From an uncultured Bacteroidota bacterium (GTDB taxonomy: Bacteria > Bacteroidota > Bacteroidia > Flavobacteriales > Flavobacteriaceae), in the NCBI GenBank assembly GCA_902626585.1, contig CACOGA010000007.1:1-64000 (forward strand): a stretch of 64,000 nt of DNA, given 5' to 3'. The notes beneath the pieces were generated by a model. That model worked only from the letters and a program-made list of their open reading frames with translations. It did no database searches and had not been told where the DNA came from. Each line of letters starts with the position of its first letter. The first letter of the stretch is position 1. A program made the translations under genes and the position numbers. This document shows positions 36,377-45,680 of the stretch, piece by piece.

Positions 36377-37290
36377 AATTATCAACTCTTTACTATTTGA
36401 TATTTTTTTTCTTTTTTTTCTCCCACTCTCAGAATAATAGCAACTCAGATTATGTACAAGTTTTAGGAATTATTCAAGATGCAGGTTATCCTCACATTGG
36501 TTGTGAGAAAGATTGTTGTAAGACGGTTAGTCCAGGAGAATATTTTGTCAGTTGCCTAGGTTTGGTTGATAAAAAAAATAATAAGAGATATTTGTTTGAT
36601 GCCACACCAGACATGCATAACCAGTTAAATTTACTCGAGAAATTTCCTGATGGAAATTTAATTGATGGTATTTTTCTAACTCATGCTCATATTGGTCACT
36701 ATACTGGATTAATGTATTTAGGACGTGAGGGGCTAGGTGGTAGTAATGTCAAAGTATATGCCCTAAAAAAGATGGCTAATTTTCTAAAAAAAAATGGTCC
36801 TTGGGAACAGCTTGTAAAATTGAAAAATATTTCGATTCAAACAATATCCAATAAGGACTTTGTAAAACTTTCAGAAAATATCTTTGTAATCCCTTTAAAG
36901 GTCCCCCACAGAGATGAGTATTCTGAAACTGTGGGTTATAAAATAATCGGTAAATCAAAAAAAATACTTTTTATTCCTGATATTGATAAATGGGATGAAT
37001 GGGAGAAAAGTATAATTGACGAGGTGAAACTTGTTGATTATGCTTTTATAGATGGAACTTTTTATAATGGATCTGAACTTAATAGGGACATGAGTGAAAT
37101 ACCCCATCCCTCAGTAGAAGAAACACTACAATTATTTTTGGATCAACCAGTCGAGGAGAGAAATAAAATCTTTTTTATACACATCAACCACACCAACCCT
37201 ATTTTAACCAATAAAAATGGTATTGCTGATATAATTGAGAGTTTAGGTTTTAATATCGCTAAAAGGGGATTAAAATTGACTTTAGATTAG
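36373..37290 (+). CDS. exported PqqB-like MBL-fold hydrolase
   Basis: The 305-aa protein has a signal peptide and a metallo-beta-lactamase fold. The metal motif is THAHIGHYTGLMYLG, followed by KVPHRDEYSETVGY and IDGTFYNGSELNRDMS. The opening VQVLGIIQDAGYPHIGCEKDC resembles PqqB and its relatives; no pqq genes are here, so a role in PQQ transport is not implied. It starts within the pyrF stop (ATGA). Substrate unknown. Confidence 0.78.
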   Translation: MKLSTLYYLIFFFFFFSHSQNNSNSDYVQVLGIIQDAGYPHIGCEKDCCKTVSPGEYFVSCLGLVDKKNNKRYLFDATPDMHNQLNLLEKFPDGNLIDGIFLTHAHIGHYTGLMYLGREGLGGSNVKVYALKKMANFLKKNGPWEQLVKLKNISIQTISNKDFVKLSENIFVIPLKVPHRDEYSETVGYKIIGKSKKILFIPDIDKWDEWEKSIIDEVKLVDYAFIDGTFYNGSELNRDMSEIPHPSVEETLQLFLDQPVEERNKIFFIHINHTNPILTNKNGIADIIESLGFNIAKRGLKLTLD

Positions 37291-37335
37291 TCTAAAAATG
37301 AAAAAACTTATTAGGAATTTTTCTATTTAAGGTTA

Positions 37336-37343
37336 TATCTTTG
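37336..37343 (+). promoter_or_regulatory. -7 box close to the DUF4396 start
   Basis: TATCTTTG (exact TAnnTTTG) ends 7 nt before the GTG at 37351, so the transcript would be nearly leaderless. Confidence 0.45.
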
Positions 37344-37350
37344 AATTCAA

Positions 37351-37770
37351 GTGAATTGGCATTGTAAACATACTTGGCGTAAGGCATCTGTAAATACCTT
37401 GTGGTGCTTACTTGGATGCAGCATCGGGGATTTTGGAACTATTTTTTACTTTCAAAATATTGATCACTCCCTTCTCACTTGGCAAATAATGGCCCTAGCG
37501 ATTGTAAATGGACTATTAACCAGTATTTTACTAGAAACATTTATACTAGCTCGTCAGATGATTCTGAAAGAGGCCTTTAAAGTTGCAATCGGAATGAGTT
37601 TTATAAGTATGATTGCAATGGAACTAGCAATGAATATTATCGATATTTTACTAACCGGTGGAGCTAAATTGACGTGGTGGGTCATTCCAATAATGTTGTT
37701 TGTAGGATTTATTACACCACTTCCATACAATTACTATAGATTAAAAAAATGGGGATTTGGTTGCCACTAA
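37351..37770 (+). CDS. DUF4396-type membrane protein
   Basis: The 139-aa protein opens HCKHTWRKASVNTLWCLLGC, the DUF4396 signature with conserved His and Cys residues. Four hydrophobic segments (about 14-32, 43-64, 76-98 and 105-125) follow, and it ends KKWGFGCH. His/Cys-rich ends on a small membrane protein suggest metal binding; this is inference. The start is GTG. It converges on the amidohydrolase gene with a 2-nt gap. Confidence 0.75.
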   Translation: MNWHCKHTWRKASVNTLWCLLGCSIGDFGTIFYFQNIDHSLLTWQIMALAIVNGLLTSILLETFILARQMILKEAFKVAIGMSFISMIAMELAMNIIDILLTGGAKLTWWVIPIMLFVGFITPLPYNYYRLKKWGFGCH

Positions 37771-37772
37771 AT

Positions 37773-39353
37773 TTATCTGATTCCTGGTTGTTTTAATTCC
37801 CAATTTTCTTCAGCTTTTTTCTCATCAACCATTTTCTTGACTTCTGATAAAAGCCTTTTTGCATCGTAAATTATTCCGTCTTTAACTGTGAATTTTACAC
37901 CTCCAGCTCTGATAACCTCATTCTTTTCATTTAATTTTATAGCACCCGTACCATATAATGATTTAAAGTTTTGAAGGGGATTTTCTTCTGTTATTACAAA
38001 GTCAGCAAATTTTCCAATCTGTACACTGCCAATTTTATCATCCATATTTAGTGCTTCAGCACCATTTAATGTTGCTGCACGAATAACCTCCAAGGGATGG
38101 AACCCAGCCTCTCTAAGAAGCTCAAGTTCTCTAATATATGCAAAACCATAAAGTTGATATATAAACCCTGAGTCTGAGCCAGTTGAAACTCTACCACCTC
38201 TATTTTTAAACTCGTTAATAAACTTCATCCATAAACTATAATTTTCTCTCCATTGAACTTCTTGCTCAGTACCCCAATAATGCCAGTAAGATCCGTGTGA
38301 AATTCTGCTTGGTTCATAAAATTTCCATAATGAAGGCAGGGTGTAATCCTCATGCCATTCAGCCCTTCTTGCTCTATGTAAATCTCTATTAGCTTCATAG
38401 ATATTAAAAGTTGGAACAATAGTGAAGTCAAGTGAAATAAGTTCATTCATTACATTATTCCAATGTTCAGAACCCGGTTCAGCCGCTTGTTTCCAAAGTT
38501 TCCCGGCTTCTTCAAATCTGTGTTGTTCATTTTGATAATTATAATTTGAAGGGTAGTTCTGAACGGTTTTATCATCGAATAATGCTTCAGGAAGACCATA
38601 CCAATGCTCCATTGAAGTTAGCCCTGATCTTGCAGAATTCAAAACATTCCACCTAGCTACACTCAGCTGTGCATGGTGCATGGCAGAACCTAACCCTAAT
38701 TTTTTATTTTCATCTAGTGCAGCTTTCATGATTTCGGGCTCAGCACCAAAAAATTTAATTCCGTCAGCACCCTTTTTTGCATTTGCTCTAACCCACGTTC
38801 TTGCCATTTCAGGTGTACTTATTGGTAAATCATTTAGCGGGTTGAAGTCTTTACCTTTTTGACCAAAACTCGTATAGGCAAAAATCCTTGGTGCTACTAT
38901 TTTATTTTTAGCACTTAAATTTTTTAAATTGACAGCCCAGTCAACACCTCTTCCACCAGGCTCTCTTATTGTGGTTATTCCATGGGCCATCCATAGTCTA
39001 AATACATAATCATAATTAGCACCTTGTGCGTTTCCTCCAATATGACCATGCATATCAATAAATCCCGGAAGTAGAAACATTCCACTCGCATCTAATTCAT
39101 ATCCCCCGTTTTTAAGTTTTGGCCTTGAAGAATCTTTAATTTTAACACCAGGATAACCAACACTTCTAATATCAACAATTATATTTTTCTCAACTACAAT
39201 ATCCACAGGTCCCTTTGGAGGAGACCCATCTCCGTTGATTAAAGTAACGCCCCTTATTATAAGTTGTTCATACGGTCCATCTCCTAAATATTTATCCTGA
39301 GAAAATACCTGGGTTATAAATAGAAATATGAATATGTTTATTAAATGTTTCAT
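37773..39353 (-). CDS. exported amidohydrolase (imidazolonepropionase-like)
   Basis: The 526-aa protein has a signal peptide (MKHLINIFIFLFITQVFSQ) and the metal-dependent amidohydrolase fold. The ligand pair is in LLPGFIDMHGHIGG (about 94-107), other His residues in SAMHHAQLSVARW and SMEHWYGLP, and the catalytic Asp region is STGSDSGF. The C-terminal AATLNGAEALNMDDKIGSVQ and GKFADFVITE are typical. Related enzymes cleave amide bonds of dipeptides or cyclic compounds. It follows an M14 peptidase by 11 nt, which fits joint peptide breakdown. Confidence 0.83.
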   Translation of the reverse strand: MKHLINIFIFLFITQVFSQDKYLGDGPYEQLIIRGVTLINGDGSPPKGPVDIVVEKNIIVDIRSVGYPGVKIKDSSRPKLKNGGYELDASGMFLLPGFIDMHGHIGGNAQGANYDYVFRLWMAHGITTIREPGGRGVDWAVNLKNLSAKNKIVAPRIFAYTSFGQKGKDFNPLNDLPISTPEMARTWVRANAKKGADGIKFFGAEPEIMKAALDENKKLGLGSAMHHAQLSVARWNVLNSARSGLTSMEHWYGLPEALFDDKTVQNYPSNYNYQNEQHRFEEAGKLWKQAAEPGSEHWNNVMNELISLDFTIVPTFNIYEANRDLHRARRAEWHEDYTLPSLWKFYEPSRISHGSYWHYWGTEQEVQWRENYSLWMKFINEFKNRGGRVSTGSDSGFIYQLYGFAYIRELELLREAGFHPLEVIRAATLNGAEALNMDDKIGSVQIGKFADFVITEENPLQNFKSLYGTGAIKLNEKNEVIRAGGVKFTVKDGIIYDAKRLLSEVKKMVDEKKAEENWELKQPGIR

Positions 39354-39364
39354 GTTTTTAAAAA

Positions 39365-41887
39365 TTAATCTGTTGGAACAGAAATATTATTACCCAAAAA
39401 TATTGCATTAAGAAATAGCTTATTAGTTCCATACCATGTTCCTCTAAAGTTTGGGTTATCAGCAAAAACTATGACCCTTCCTTTACCTATTTTTGAAACT
39501 ATTACTGAAGCAGCACCTGGGATAAAGTTTTTTCGGTTAGATTCAGAGATATAACCGTCAATGTGAAAGTCATTTGAATATATTGCAACAGATGAATAAT
39601 CATCATTGGTTTTATTTATAAATACATTATTGTTCTTGTAAACAGGAATTTTTAGGTCATTATATCCGAACGCAATCGGGTGAGTTAAATCTAAATCAGC
39701 GCTGAGAATAACCCCTCCGATTCGATCTCTTCCAATGAATTCTCTTGAATCAACATATTTTTTTCTAGAATATGGTGCATCTATTTTTGGATCTACTAAT
39801 GTTTCGTCAATAAGTTTGCTGTTTATCGCCCAACTTGAACCTGTAGCTATAGTTATAAGTGTATTCCCTCTATCTACCCATTTTTTTATTTTTTTTATCT
39901 CATCTTTTCCTAATTGGTCATATGATCCTGAAACCATTATCAGCGTTGTATATTTTTCTAATGATGTGTTTGAGAATTGATTTAGTCTTAGTTTAGTTAG
40001 TGGCATACCAATTCTTGTATCTAAAAGATGCCAAACTTCTCCAGCTTCATATGAATTTACCCCATCACCTATTAATAATGCAACTTTAACAGGCTTGTTT
40101 ATTCTAAAATTATTACTTCCTAAATCAATTCCTTTAAGACTATAACCAGACTCTGAATTATAAACAGGAACTTCAAATTTATTTTGCATTTCATTTATAA
40201 TATCAAATAGTTTATCTGAGGTTACGTTCTGTTTACTTACAGGAATTAACAGTGAGCCATAGTTAAACTTTTTCGAAGAATTTGTTCCGTTTATTTTTAT
40301 TGTAAATGGCTTGAATGCTGAGTATGTTATTACACCATTTTTTTGTAAATGATTTAATGCAGCGGGTGAATTGTAATCGTCCCAATCTAAAATATAAGAA
40401 TAATTGGATTTCTTAGGTTTTAAATTTTTAACAAAACCAATAGTGGTTTTTATTTCAGATTCTCCAAAAAAAGATTTTAATTTTTTAGATCTCATGTTAT
40501 ACATGTTTGAAACACTCCATGCTGAGGTGTCATAGAATACACTATCAACATAAACACTATAAGTTTCAAAGAAATTTTTAACCATTCTTGATTGTGGCTG
40601 ATTGACAGGTACAACAAATCTGCCTTTGCTATTGTAAACTTTAATTTTGTGTAATAATAATTTATCGATGAATGCTTTATTTCTGTTTTGATCATTCATG
40701 TCACCAAACTCATAGGCTTTTACTTTTTCATTTTTAAATTCTTTCACAGAAGAATTGAAAAATCTCATTTGGTAATCTCTTAATAGATCTTTGTTATCCA
40801 CCGCTGCTTCAACTGTTGCAATACTAGATAAATATTGATTTCTAATCGTAAATCCAAAAGACATTGATCCATAATTAGTTTCTTGTAAGTGTCCTCTGGA
40901 ACTTGCCTGTTCAAATAGTATAGCTACAGCACCTTGTACATCAGGGTATGAGGAACCATATCCTGGATAAGTTTCATCAAATGATTCTTTGGTGTAGTAA
41001 AAGGAACCAATACTATCAAGTGCTTTCACGTAATATTCAGCAAAAATTGGGCTCAAAACACTATAGTTTTCATCTGGTATCATTGGCTTTACCGATGCAT
41101 TTCTTTTCATTGGTTCAAAGAAGTAATTACTATTTGTTCCCATTTCATGAAAATCAGTAACAACATTTGGATACCATCCGTGATACCATTTTAATTTGCC
41201 TCTACTTTCAGGATTGATACCTAATAACCAATCTCTGTTTAAATCGAACCAATAATGATTTGTTCTACCTCTTGGCCATGCCTCATTATGCTCAGCATCA
41301 TTACTATCAGCAACAAGGTTTATTGATTTATATTGATTTGCCCACTGAGAATGCCTATCCCTTCCATCAGGATTAATTGTTGGATCTATGAATATGACAG
41401 AATTTTTAATTAACCTTTTGATTTTAATATTCCTAGACGCCACAAAAGTATAAGCCGCCAATATTGCAGCCTCAGCGCTAGAGGGCTCGTTCCCATGAAC
41501 ACCATAGCCTAAATTTACTATCACAGGTAAGTTTTCTTCAATTTTATTTTTAGCCTCTGGAACAGTATGTTTAAGATGTTCTCTTTTGATACTTTCAATA
41601 TTGTTTATGTTCTCCCTTGACGAGACTAAAAGCATTATTAAATCTCTTCCTTCATAAGATTCACCATATTTAACAATTTCAGCTTTTTCAGAAACATTTG
41701 ATAAATATTTTAGATAGGCTACAATTAAATCATGCCTCGTATGTTCAAAGCCAATTTCATAGCCAAGAAATTCTTCAGGGCTTAGAATATTATCATCATA
41801 TGGCCCATTATTTTCTAAGTAATAATCTTGCGCATTGGCAACATTAAAGCATAAGGAAAATAGTATAAATATTTTTGCAAGTCTCAT
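39365..41887 (-). CDS. exported M14 zinc carboxypeptidase
   Basis: The 840-aa protein (start ATG 41887 chosen because it begins the signal peptide MRLAKIFILFSLCFNVANAQ; the track start adds 8 residues) has an N-terminal M14 domain. The zinc motif is GVHGNEPSSAEAA (His, Glu), with NPDGRDRH and the third ligand in TDFHEMG, and a conserved SRGHLQ region. A long C-terminal half (about 380-840) holds a class I glutamine amidotransferase-like fold segment. It is likely a periplasmic carboxypeptidase, paired with the downstream amidohydrolase. Confidence 0.82.
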   Translation of the reverse strand: MRLAKIFILFSLCFNVANAQDYYLENNGPYDDNILSPEEFLGYEIGFEHTRHDLIVAYLKYLSNVSEKAEIVKYGESYEGRDLIMLLVSSRENINNIESIKREHLKHTVPEAKNKIEENLPVIVNLGYGVHGNEPSSAEAAILAAYTFVASRNIKIKRLIKNSVIFIDPTINPDGRDRHSQWANQYKSINLVADSNDAEHNEAWPRGRTNHYWFDLNRDWLLGINPESRGKLKWYHGWYPNVVTDFHEMGTNSNYFFEPMKRNASVKPMIPDENYSVLSPIFAEYYVKALDSIGSFYYTKESFDETYPGYGSSYPDVQGAVAILFEQASSRGHLQETNYGSMSFGFTIRNQYLSSIATVEAAVDNKDLLRDYQMRFFNSSVKEFKNEKVKAYEFGDMNDQNRNKAFIDKLLLHKIKVYNSKGRFVVPVNQPQSRMVKNFFETYSVYVDSVFYDTSAWSVSNMYNMRSKKLKSFFGESEIKTTIGFVKNLKPKKSNYSYILDWDDYNSPAALNHLQKNGVITYSAFKPFTIKINGTNSSKKFNYGSLLIPVSKQNVTSDKLFDIINEMQNKFEVPVYNSESGYSLKGIDLGSNNFRINKPVKVALLIGDGVNSYEAGEVWHLLDTRIGMPLTKLRLNQFSNTSLEKYTTLIMVSGSYDQLGKDEIKKIKKWVDRGNTLITIATGSSWAINSKLIDETLVDPKIDAPYSRKKYVDSREFIGRDRIGGVILSADLDLTHPIAFGYNDLKIPVYKNNNVFINKTNDDYSSVAIYSNDFHIDGYISESNRKNFIPGAASVIVSKIGKGRVIVFADNPNFRGTWYGTNKLFLNAIFLGNNISVPTD

Positions 41888-41969
41888 AATTTTTAAATTA
41901 AGGGGAATCATAAATTTAATAATTAAAATTTATTGGATTGTATTTGAATGATATTTTTAATTTTACCAA

Positions 41970-42572
41970 ATGCGATTGTTATCACTATTTATTATTTTGC
42001 TGGTTTTTTCTTGTAGAGGTGAAAAGAGATATGAGGACCTGAATTTAACCGACTATCAAAAGCAGGTCAATAATTTTTTTAAAGATGCCTCTGTCTCACC
42101 ACTTAAGACCAAAGATCTAAAAAACTTTAAAGGACTAGATTTTTTTGAATTTGATTCAACATATGTTGTTGATGCTAAAATTCAAGAAACCCCAGACAGC
42201 CTACCTTTCAAAATGAAAACAACGACTGATGATTCAGCTGACTTTAGAATGTTTGGTAAATTAGTTTTTAAACTTAATGACAAGCAATATACATTAACGG
42301 CTTATGAAAACCTTGATCATTTGGACGTGGAGGGATATGAAAATTATTTATTTCTCCCATTTTTAGACAAGACCAATGGATTTGAAACTTATGGCGGTGG
42401 TAGATATATTGATTTATATCTTAACAATGAAGATTCCATAATAATAGACTTTAATCGAGCTTACAACCCACAATGTGTATATGATGAAGACTTTTCATGC
42501 CCGATTGTACCAAGACAAAATTTATTAGATATTAGAATTGAAGCTGGAGTCAAAAATTTTTACACAAAATAG
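41970..42572 (+). CDS. DUF1684-type lipoprotein
   Basis: The 200-aa product has a lipobox (VFSCRG) and the DUF1684 pattern. Visible segments are YQKQVNNFFKDASVSPLK, FRMFGKLVFKLNDKQYTLTAY, LFLPFLDKTNGFETYGGGRY and IDFNRAYNPQCVYDEDFSCPI. Two conserved Cys near the end lie beside the acidic patch. Function unknown. It converges on crcB with a 3-nt gap and is divergent from the M14 peptidase. Confidence 0.8.
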   Translation: MRLLSLFIILLVFSCRGEKRYEDLNLTDYQKQVNNFFKDASVSPLKTKDLKNFKGLDFFEFDSTYVVDAKIQETPDSLPFKMKTTTDDSADFRMFGKLVFKLNDKQYTLTAYENLDHLDVEGYENYLFLPFLDKTNGFETYGGGRYIDLYLNNEDSIIIDFNRAYNPQCVYDEDFSCPIVPRQNLLDIRIEAGVKNFYTK

Positions 42573-42575
42573 CTT

Positions 42576-42947
42576 CTAAATATTTTTAGAGAAATAGAGT
42601 CCGACAAAAACCGCTACAATTCCAACAACAATGGAACTTATAGAGTACATTGAAAAATCAAAAATCTCTCCGTTTTTTATTAGCTCCAAATTCTCATTAG
42701 CAAAAGCTGAAAATGTAGTAAATCCACCACAAAATCCTGTGACTAACAATAGGGTCTGATTTGATGTTAGTGTGTTATCCTTTTGGGCATATCCTAATAT
42801 TAGTCCAATTAATAAACAACCTACTATATTAACAGTGAATGTGCCAAAGGGTAAAACTTTTGAGTATTGGTTCATTGCAATGGAAACTAAATATCTTAGA
42901 CCGCTACCCAAACCACCACCAAAAAAAACTAACAGAAAGCTTTTCAT
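42576..42947 (-). CDS. crcB: fluoride exporter CrcB/Fluc
   Basis: Fluc channels form dual-topology dimers that release fluoride. The 123-aa, four-helix protein has the family motifs GGGLGSGLRYLVSI, FGTFTVNIVGCLLIG (polar Asn) and GFCGGFTTFSAFANE (the Phe-box and Thr track). No fluoride riboswitch was found upstream; instead a 10-bp inverted repeat occurs there. Confidence 0.92.
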   Translation of the reverse strand: MKSFLLVFFGGGLGSGLRYLVSIAMNQYSKVLPFGTFTVNIVGCLLIGLILGYAQKDNTLTSNQTLLLVTGFCGGFTTFSAFANENLELIKNGEIFDFSMYSISSIVVGIVAVFVGLYFSKNI

Positions 42948-42957
42948 AAAATTATTG

Positions 42958-42982
42958 TAAACAATTTACTTTAAATTGTTTA
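42958..42982. repeat. 10-bp perfect inverted repeat in the crcB / DPP III divergent gap
   Basis: TAAACAATTT and AAATTGTTTA flank a 5-nt ACTTT spacer. It lies 11 nt upstream of crcB and 67 nt upstream of the DPP III ATG, so it could be an operator or a leader hairpin. In an AT-rich gap such symmetry can also arise by chance. Confidence 0.35.
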
Positions 42983-43048
42983 ATCATCATTACATATAAA
43001 GAAAAAAAATTTTTACTTTAGTTGACCAATTTAAAACAAATTTTTCCC

Positions 43049-45067
43049 ATGAAAATTAGATCACTATTTTTAGTATTATTTTTATCTTTTTTATTTTTCA
43101 ATTGCGCAGATGAAAAAGGAAATTACTACACCCCAAAAAGTGCAGATTCCTTTGAATTTAAAGTCGACCAATTTGCCGATTTGGCTATTTTAAGGTATCA
43201 AATTCCAGGTTGGGAGGAACTCACTCTGAAAGAAAAAGAATTGGTTTATTATCTAACTCAGGCTGGTCTGGCAGGCAGAGATATGATTTGGGATCAGAAG
43301 TATAGGTATAACCTTGAAATAAGATCAGCTTTAGAAAATATTTACAGAAACTTTAGTGGTGATAGAAATTCTGATGAATGGAACGCATTTGAAGTTTACA
43401 TAAAAAGAGTCTGGTTTAGTAACGGTATTCATCATCATTATTCAAATGATAAGATGAAGCCAGGTTTTTCTAAAGAATATTTTGATAGTTTATTGGCTTC
43501 CTCGAATACAGCACTTGAAGGAAATCCCTATGATGTTATATTCAATGATGTTGATTCAAAGATGGTAGATAAAAGAAAGGGTGTTGATAATGTTTTAGAG
43601 TCCGCTGTAAATTTTTATGGACCTAATATAACAATGGATGACGTTACTAAATTTTATAGCTCAAAAACCCAGCCTGATCCGACCAAGCCTTTGTCTTATG
43701 GTTTGAATTCAAAGTTGGTAAAAGAAAATGGTGTTGTTAAGGAAATTGTTTACAGTGAAAATGGCCTTTACTCTGAAGCTATTAAAGAAATTATCAAATG
43801 GATAAATAAAGCGGTAGATGTAGCAGAAAATGAACCACAAGGAGATGCTCTAAGAATTTTAGCAGAATATTATAGAACAGGTGATTTAAAAACATGGGAT
43901 GACTATTGTGTAGCTTGGACGAAGGCGACGGAAGGCAACATAGATTATATCAATGGATTTATCGAAGTTTATAATGATCCTATTGGACTTAGAGGTTCAT
44001 ATGAAAATATTGTTCAAATTAATGACTTTGACATGTCAAGAAAAATGTCTGTACTTTCAGAAAATGCACAATGGTTTGAGGACAATACAACATTGATGGA
44101 GGAACATAAGAAAGCAAATGTTGTTGGCGTAAGCTATAAAACTGTAAATGTTGCTGGTGAGGCTGGGGATGCATCACCAAGTACACCTATCGGGGTTAAT
44201 TTACCCAATGCTAATTGGATTAGAGCCTCAGTAGGAAGTAAATCTGTATCTCTTGGAAATATAAAAAATGCATACAATAATGCAGGTAGTTCAGGAAGAT
44301 TAGAAGAATTTGTTAATGATGAAGAGGAGCTTGAGCTTGAAATGAAATATGGAGCACTTGCCGGCGATATGCATACTGCTTTACATGAGGTGATTGGTCA
44401 TGCATCTGGCCAACTGATGCCTGGAGTAGGAACTCCAAGTGAAACTCTTAAGACATACAGATCAACAATGGAAGAGGGTAGAGCTGACCTGTTAGCACTG
44501 TATTATGTATACAACTCAAAAATTCAAGAACTGGGACTAGTTGAGGATTGGAGAGCAGTTGGAAAAGCTTCTTACGATGGATACATCAGAAATGGAATGA
44601 TGACTCAACTCATCAGACTTAATCTTGGGGATGATGTTGAACAGGCTCACATGCGAAATAGAAAATGGGTTAGTGAGTGGGTATATGAAAAAGGATTAGC
44701 AGATAATGTTATCGAAAAGGTTTCAAGAGACGGAAAAACCTATTTTAACATTAATGATTATGATAAGTTAAGAGAATTATTCGGACAGTTGTTGAGAGAA
44801 ACACAAAGAATTAAATCAGAAGGTGACTATGATGCTGCTGAAAAATTAGTTGAAGGATATGGTGTGAAAGTTGATCAGGATTTACATGCTGAAATACTTA
44901 AAAGAAATGAAAAATTTAAGGGTGCAGCTTATGCAGGATTTGTAAATCCAGAATTAGTACCAGTTTATAATCAAGAAAATAAACTTATTGATATTGAGGT
45001 AAGATATGTGGATGATTTTGCATACCAAATGCTTAAGTACAGCGAAGAGTTTGGATTTTTAGATTAA
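43049..45067 (+). CDS. dipeptidyl-peptidase III family (M49) lipoprotein
   Basis: The 672-aa protein starts with a lipoprotein signal (lipobox FFNCAD), so it is envelope-anchored, unlike the cytosolic eukaryotic enzyme. The M49 zinc motif HEVIGH (HExxGH) is in LHEVIGHASGQLMPG, and the EExRAD motif in MEEGRADLLALYY. It likely removes dipeptides from short peptides. I moved the start to ATG 43049, since the track's TTG at 43022 adds residues ahead of the signal. A near-consensus -7 box TACTTTAG (one mismatch) overlaps that TTG. Confidence 0.88.
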   Translation: MKIRSLFLVLFLSFLFFNCADEKGNYYTPKSADSFEFKVDQFADLAILRYQIPGWEELTLKEKELVYYLTQAGLAGRDMIWDQKYRYNLEIRSALENIYRNFSGDRNSDEWNAFEVYIKRVWFSNGIHHHYSNDKMKPGFSKEYFDSLLASSNTALEGNPYDVIFNDVDSKMVDKRKGVDNVLESAVNFYGPNITMDDVTKFYSSKTQPDPTKPLSYGLNSKLVKENGVVKEIVYSENGLYSEAIKEIIKWINKAVDVAENEPQGDALRILAEYYRTGDLKTWDDYCVAWTKATEGNIDYINGFIEVYNDPIGLRGSYENIVQINDFDMSRKMSVLSENAQWFEDNTTLMEEHKKANVVGVSYKTVNVAGEAGDASPSTPIGVNLPNANWIRASVGSKSVSLGNIKNAYNNAGSSGRLEEFVNDEEELELEMKYGALAGDMHTALHEVIGHASGQLMPGVGTPSETLKTYRSTMEEGRADLLALYYVYNSKIQELGLVEDWRAVGKASYDGYIRNGMMTQLIRLNLGDDVEQAHMRNRKWVSEWVYEKGLADNVIEKVSRDGKTYFNINDYDKLRELFGQLLRETQRIKSEGDYDAAEKLVEGYGVKVDQDLHAEILKRNEKFKGAAYAGFVNPELVPVYNQENKLIDIEVRYVDDFAYQMLKYSEEFGFLD

Positions 45068-45249
45068 ATAAAAGCAAATTTAATAGCTGCGATCATTGCG
45101 ATAAAGCTGATAAATGCTAAAAGAACCCATAAACTGCCTTTATAATATTTTTTGTGAAGTTTAGCGTCTTTTTTGTATGCAATAATTACAATTATTGTGA
45201 ATGAAATTGCAAAAACCACAGCAAAAATTATTTGTCCTTGTGAAAACAT
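45064..45249 (-). CDS. 61-aa two-helix membrane protein
   Basis: From ATG 45249 (MFSQGQIIFAVVFAISF; the track adds three residues) the product has two transmembrane helices (about 5-25 and 42-60) joined by a basic loop KKDAKLHKKYYKGS. I recall similar short proteins in other flavobacteria, but the function is unknown. It overlaps the DPP III stop by 4 nt on the opposite strand. Confidence 0.62.
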   Translation of the reverse strand: MFSQGQIIFAVVFAISFTIIVIIAYKKDAKLHKKYYKGSLWVLLAFISFIAMIAAIKFAFI

Positions 45250-45293
45250 CTTATACACGAAACTAAAGAAATATTGCTAAAAATTAAACTAAA

Positions 45294-45680
45294 ATGAAAG
45301 ATAAAATTCAAGCTGTGAAGGAGTTTCACAAAGCATTTAAACTTGACTACTTAGAGCAGCCAAAAGCTAATATCGGTTTGGAGAAAAATAAATTAAGATT
45401 TAATTTAATGCGGGAAGAAAATGAAGAATACTTAGAAGCTGCAAATAATAACGATATAATTGAGGTTGCCGATGCTCTAGGTGACATGCTTTATATATTA
45501 TGTGGTACAATCATAGAGCATGGAATGCAGCATAAAATCGATGAAATTTTTAATGAGATTCAAAGCAGCAATATGAGTAAATTAGGTGCTGATGGCAATC
45601 CAATTTACCGCGAAGACGGTAAGGTTCTTAAGGGTCCAAATTATTTTAAGCCAGATATAGAGGGGGCGCTAAAGAACTAA
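45294..45680 (+). CDS. MazG/PRA-PH-like nucleotide pyrophosphohydrolase
   Basis: The 128-aa all-helical protein shows the metal-binding pattern of the MazG superfamily, LMREENEEYLEAA (ExxE) and VADALGDMLYILCGT (ExxD-like), and a C-terminal tail GNPIYREDGKVLKGPNYFKP as in the Cof-like NTP-PPase group. Such enzymes hydrolyse NTPs to NMP and PPi, often for nucleotide clean-up. Substrate not known. It converges on ilvE with a 4-nt overlap. Confidence 0.8.
   Translation: MKDKIQAVKEFHKAFKLDYLEQPKANIGLEKNKLRFNLMREENEEYLEAANNNDIIEVADALGDMLYILCGTIIEHGMQHKIDEIFNEIQSSNMSKLGADGNPIYREDGKVLKGPNYFKPDIEGALKN

Noticed and set aside
36373-37290. PQQ biosynthesis function for the PqqB-like gene
   Set aside because: No pqqA, C, D or E genes are nearby; the protein has an export signal, unlike PqqB, so only the fold is claimed.
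42948-43048. Fluoride riboswitch upstream of crcB
   Set aside because: The conserved GGCGAUG ... CUGAUG elements are missing; only a short inverted repeat is present.
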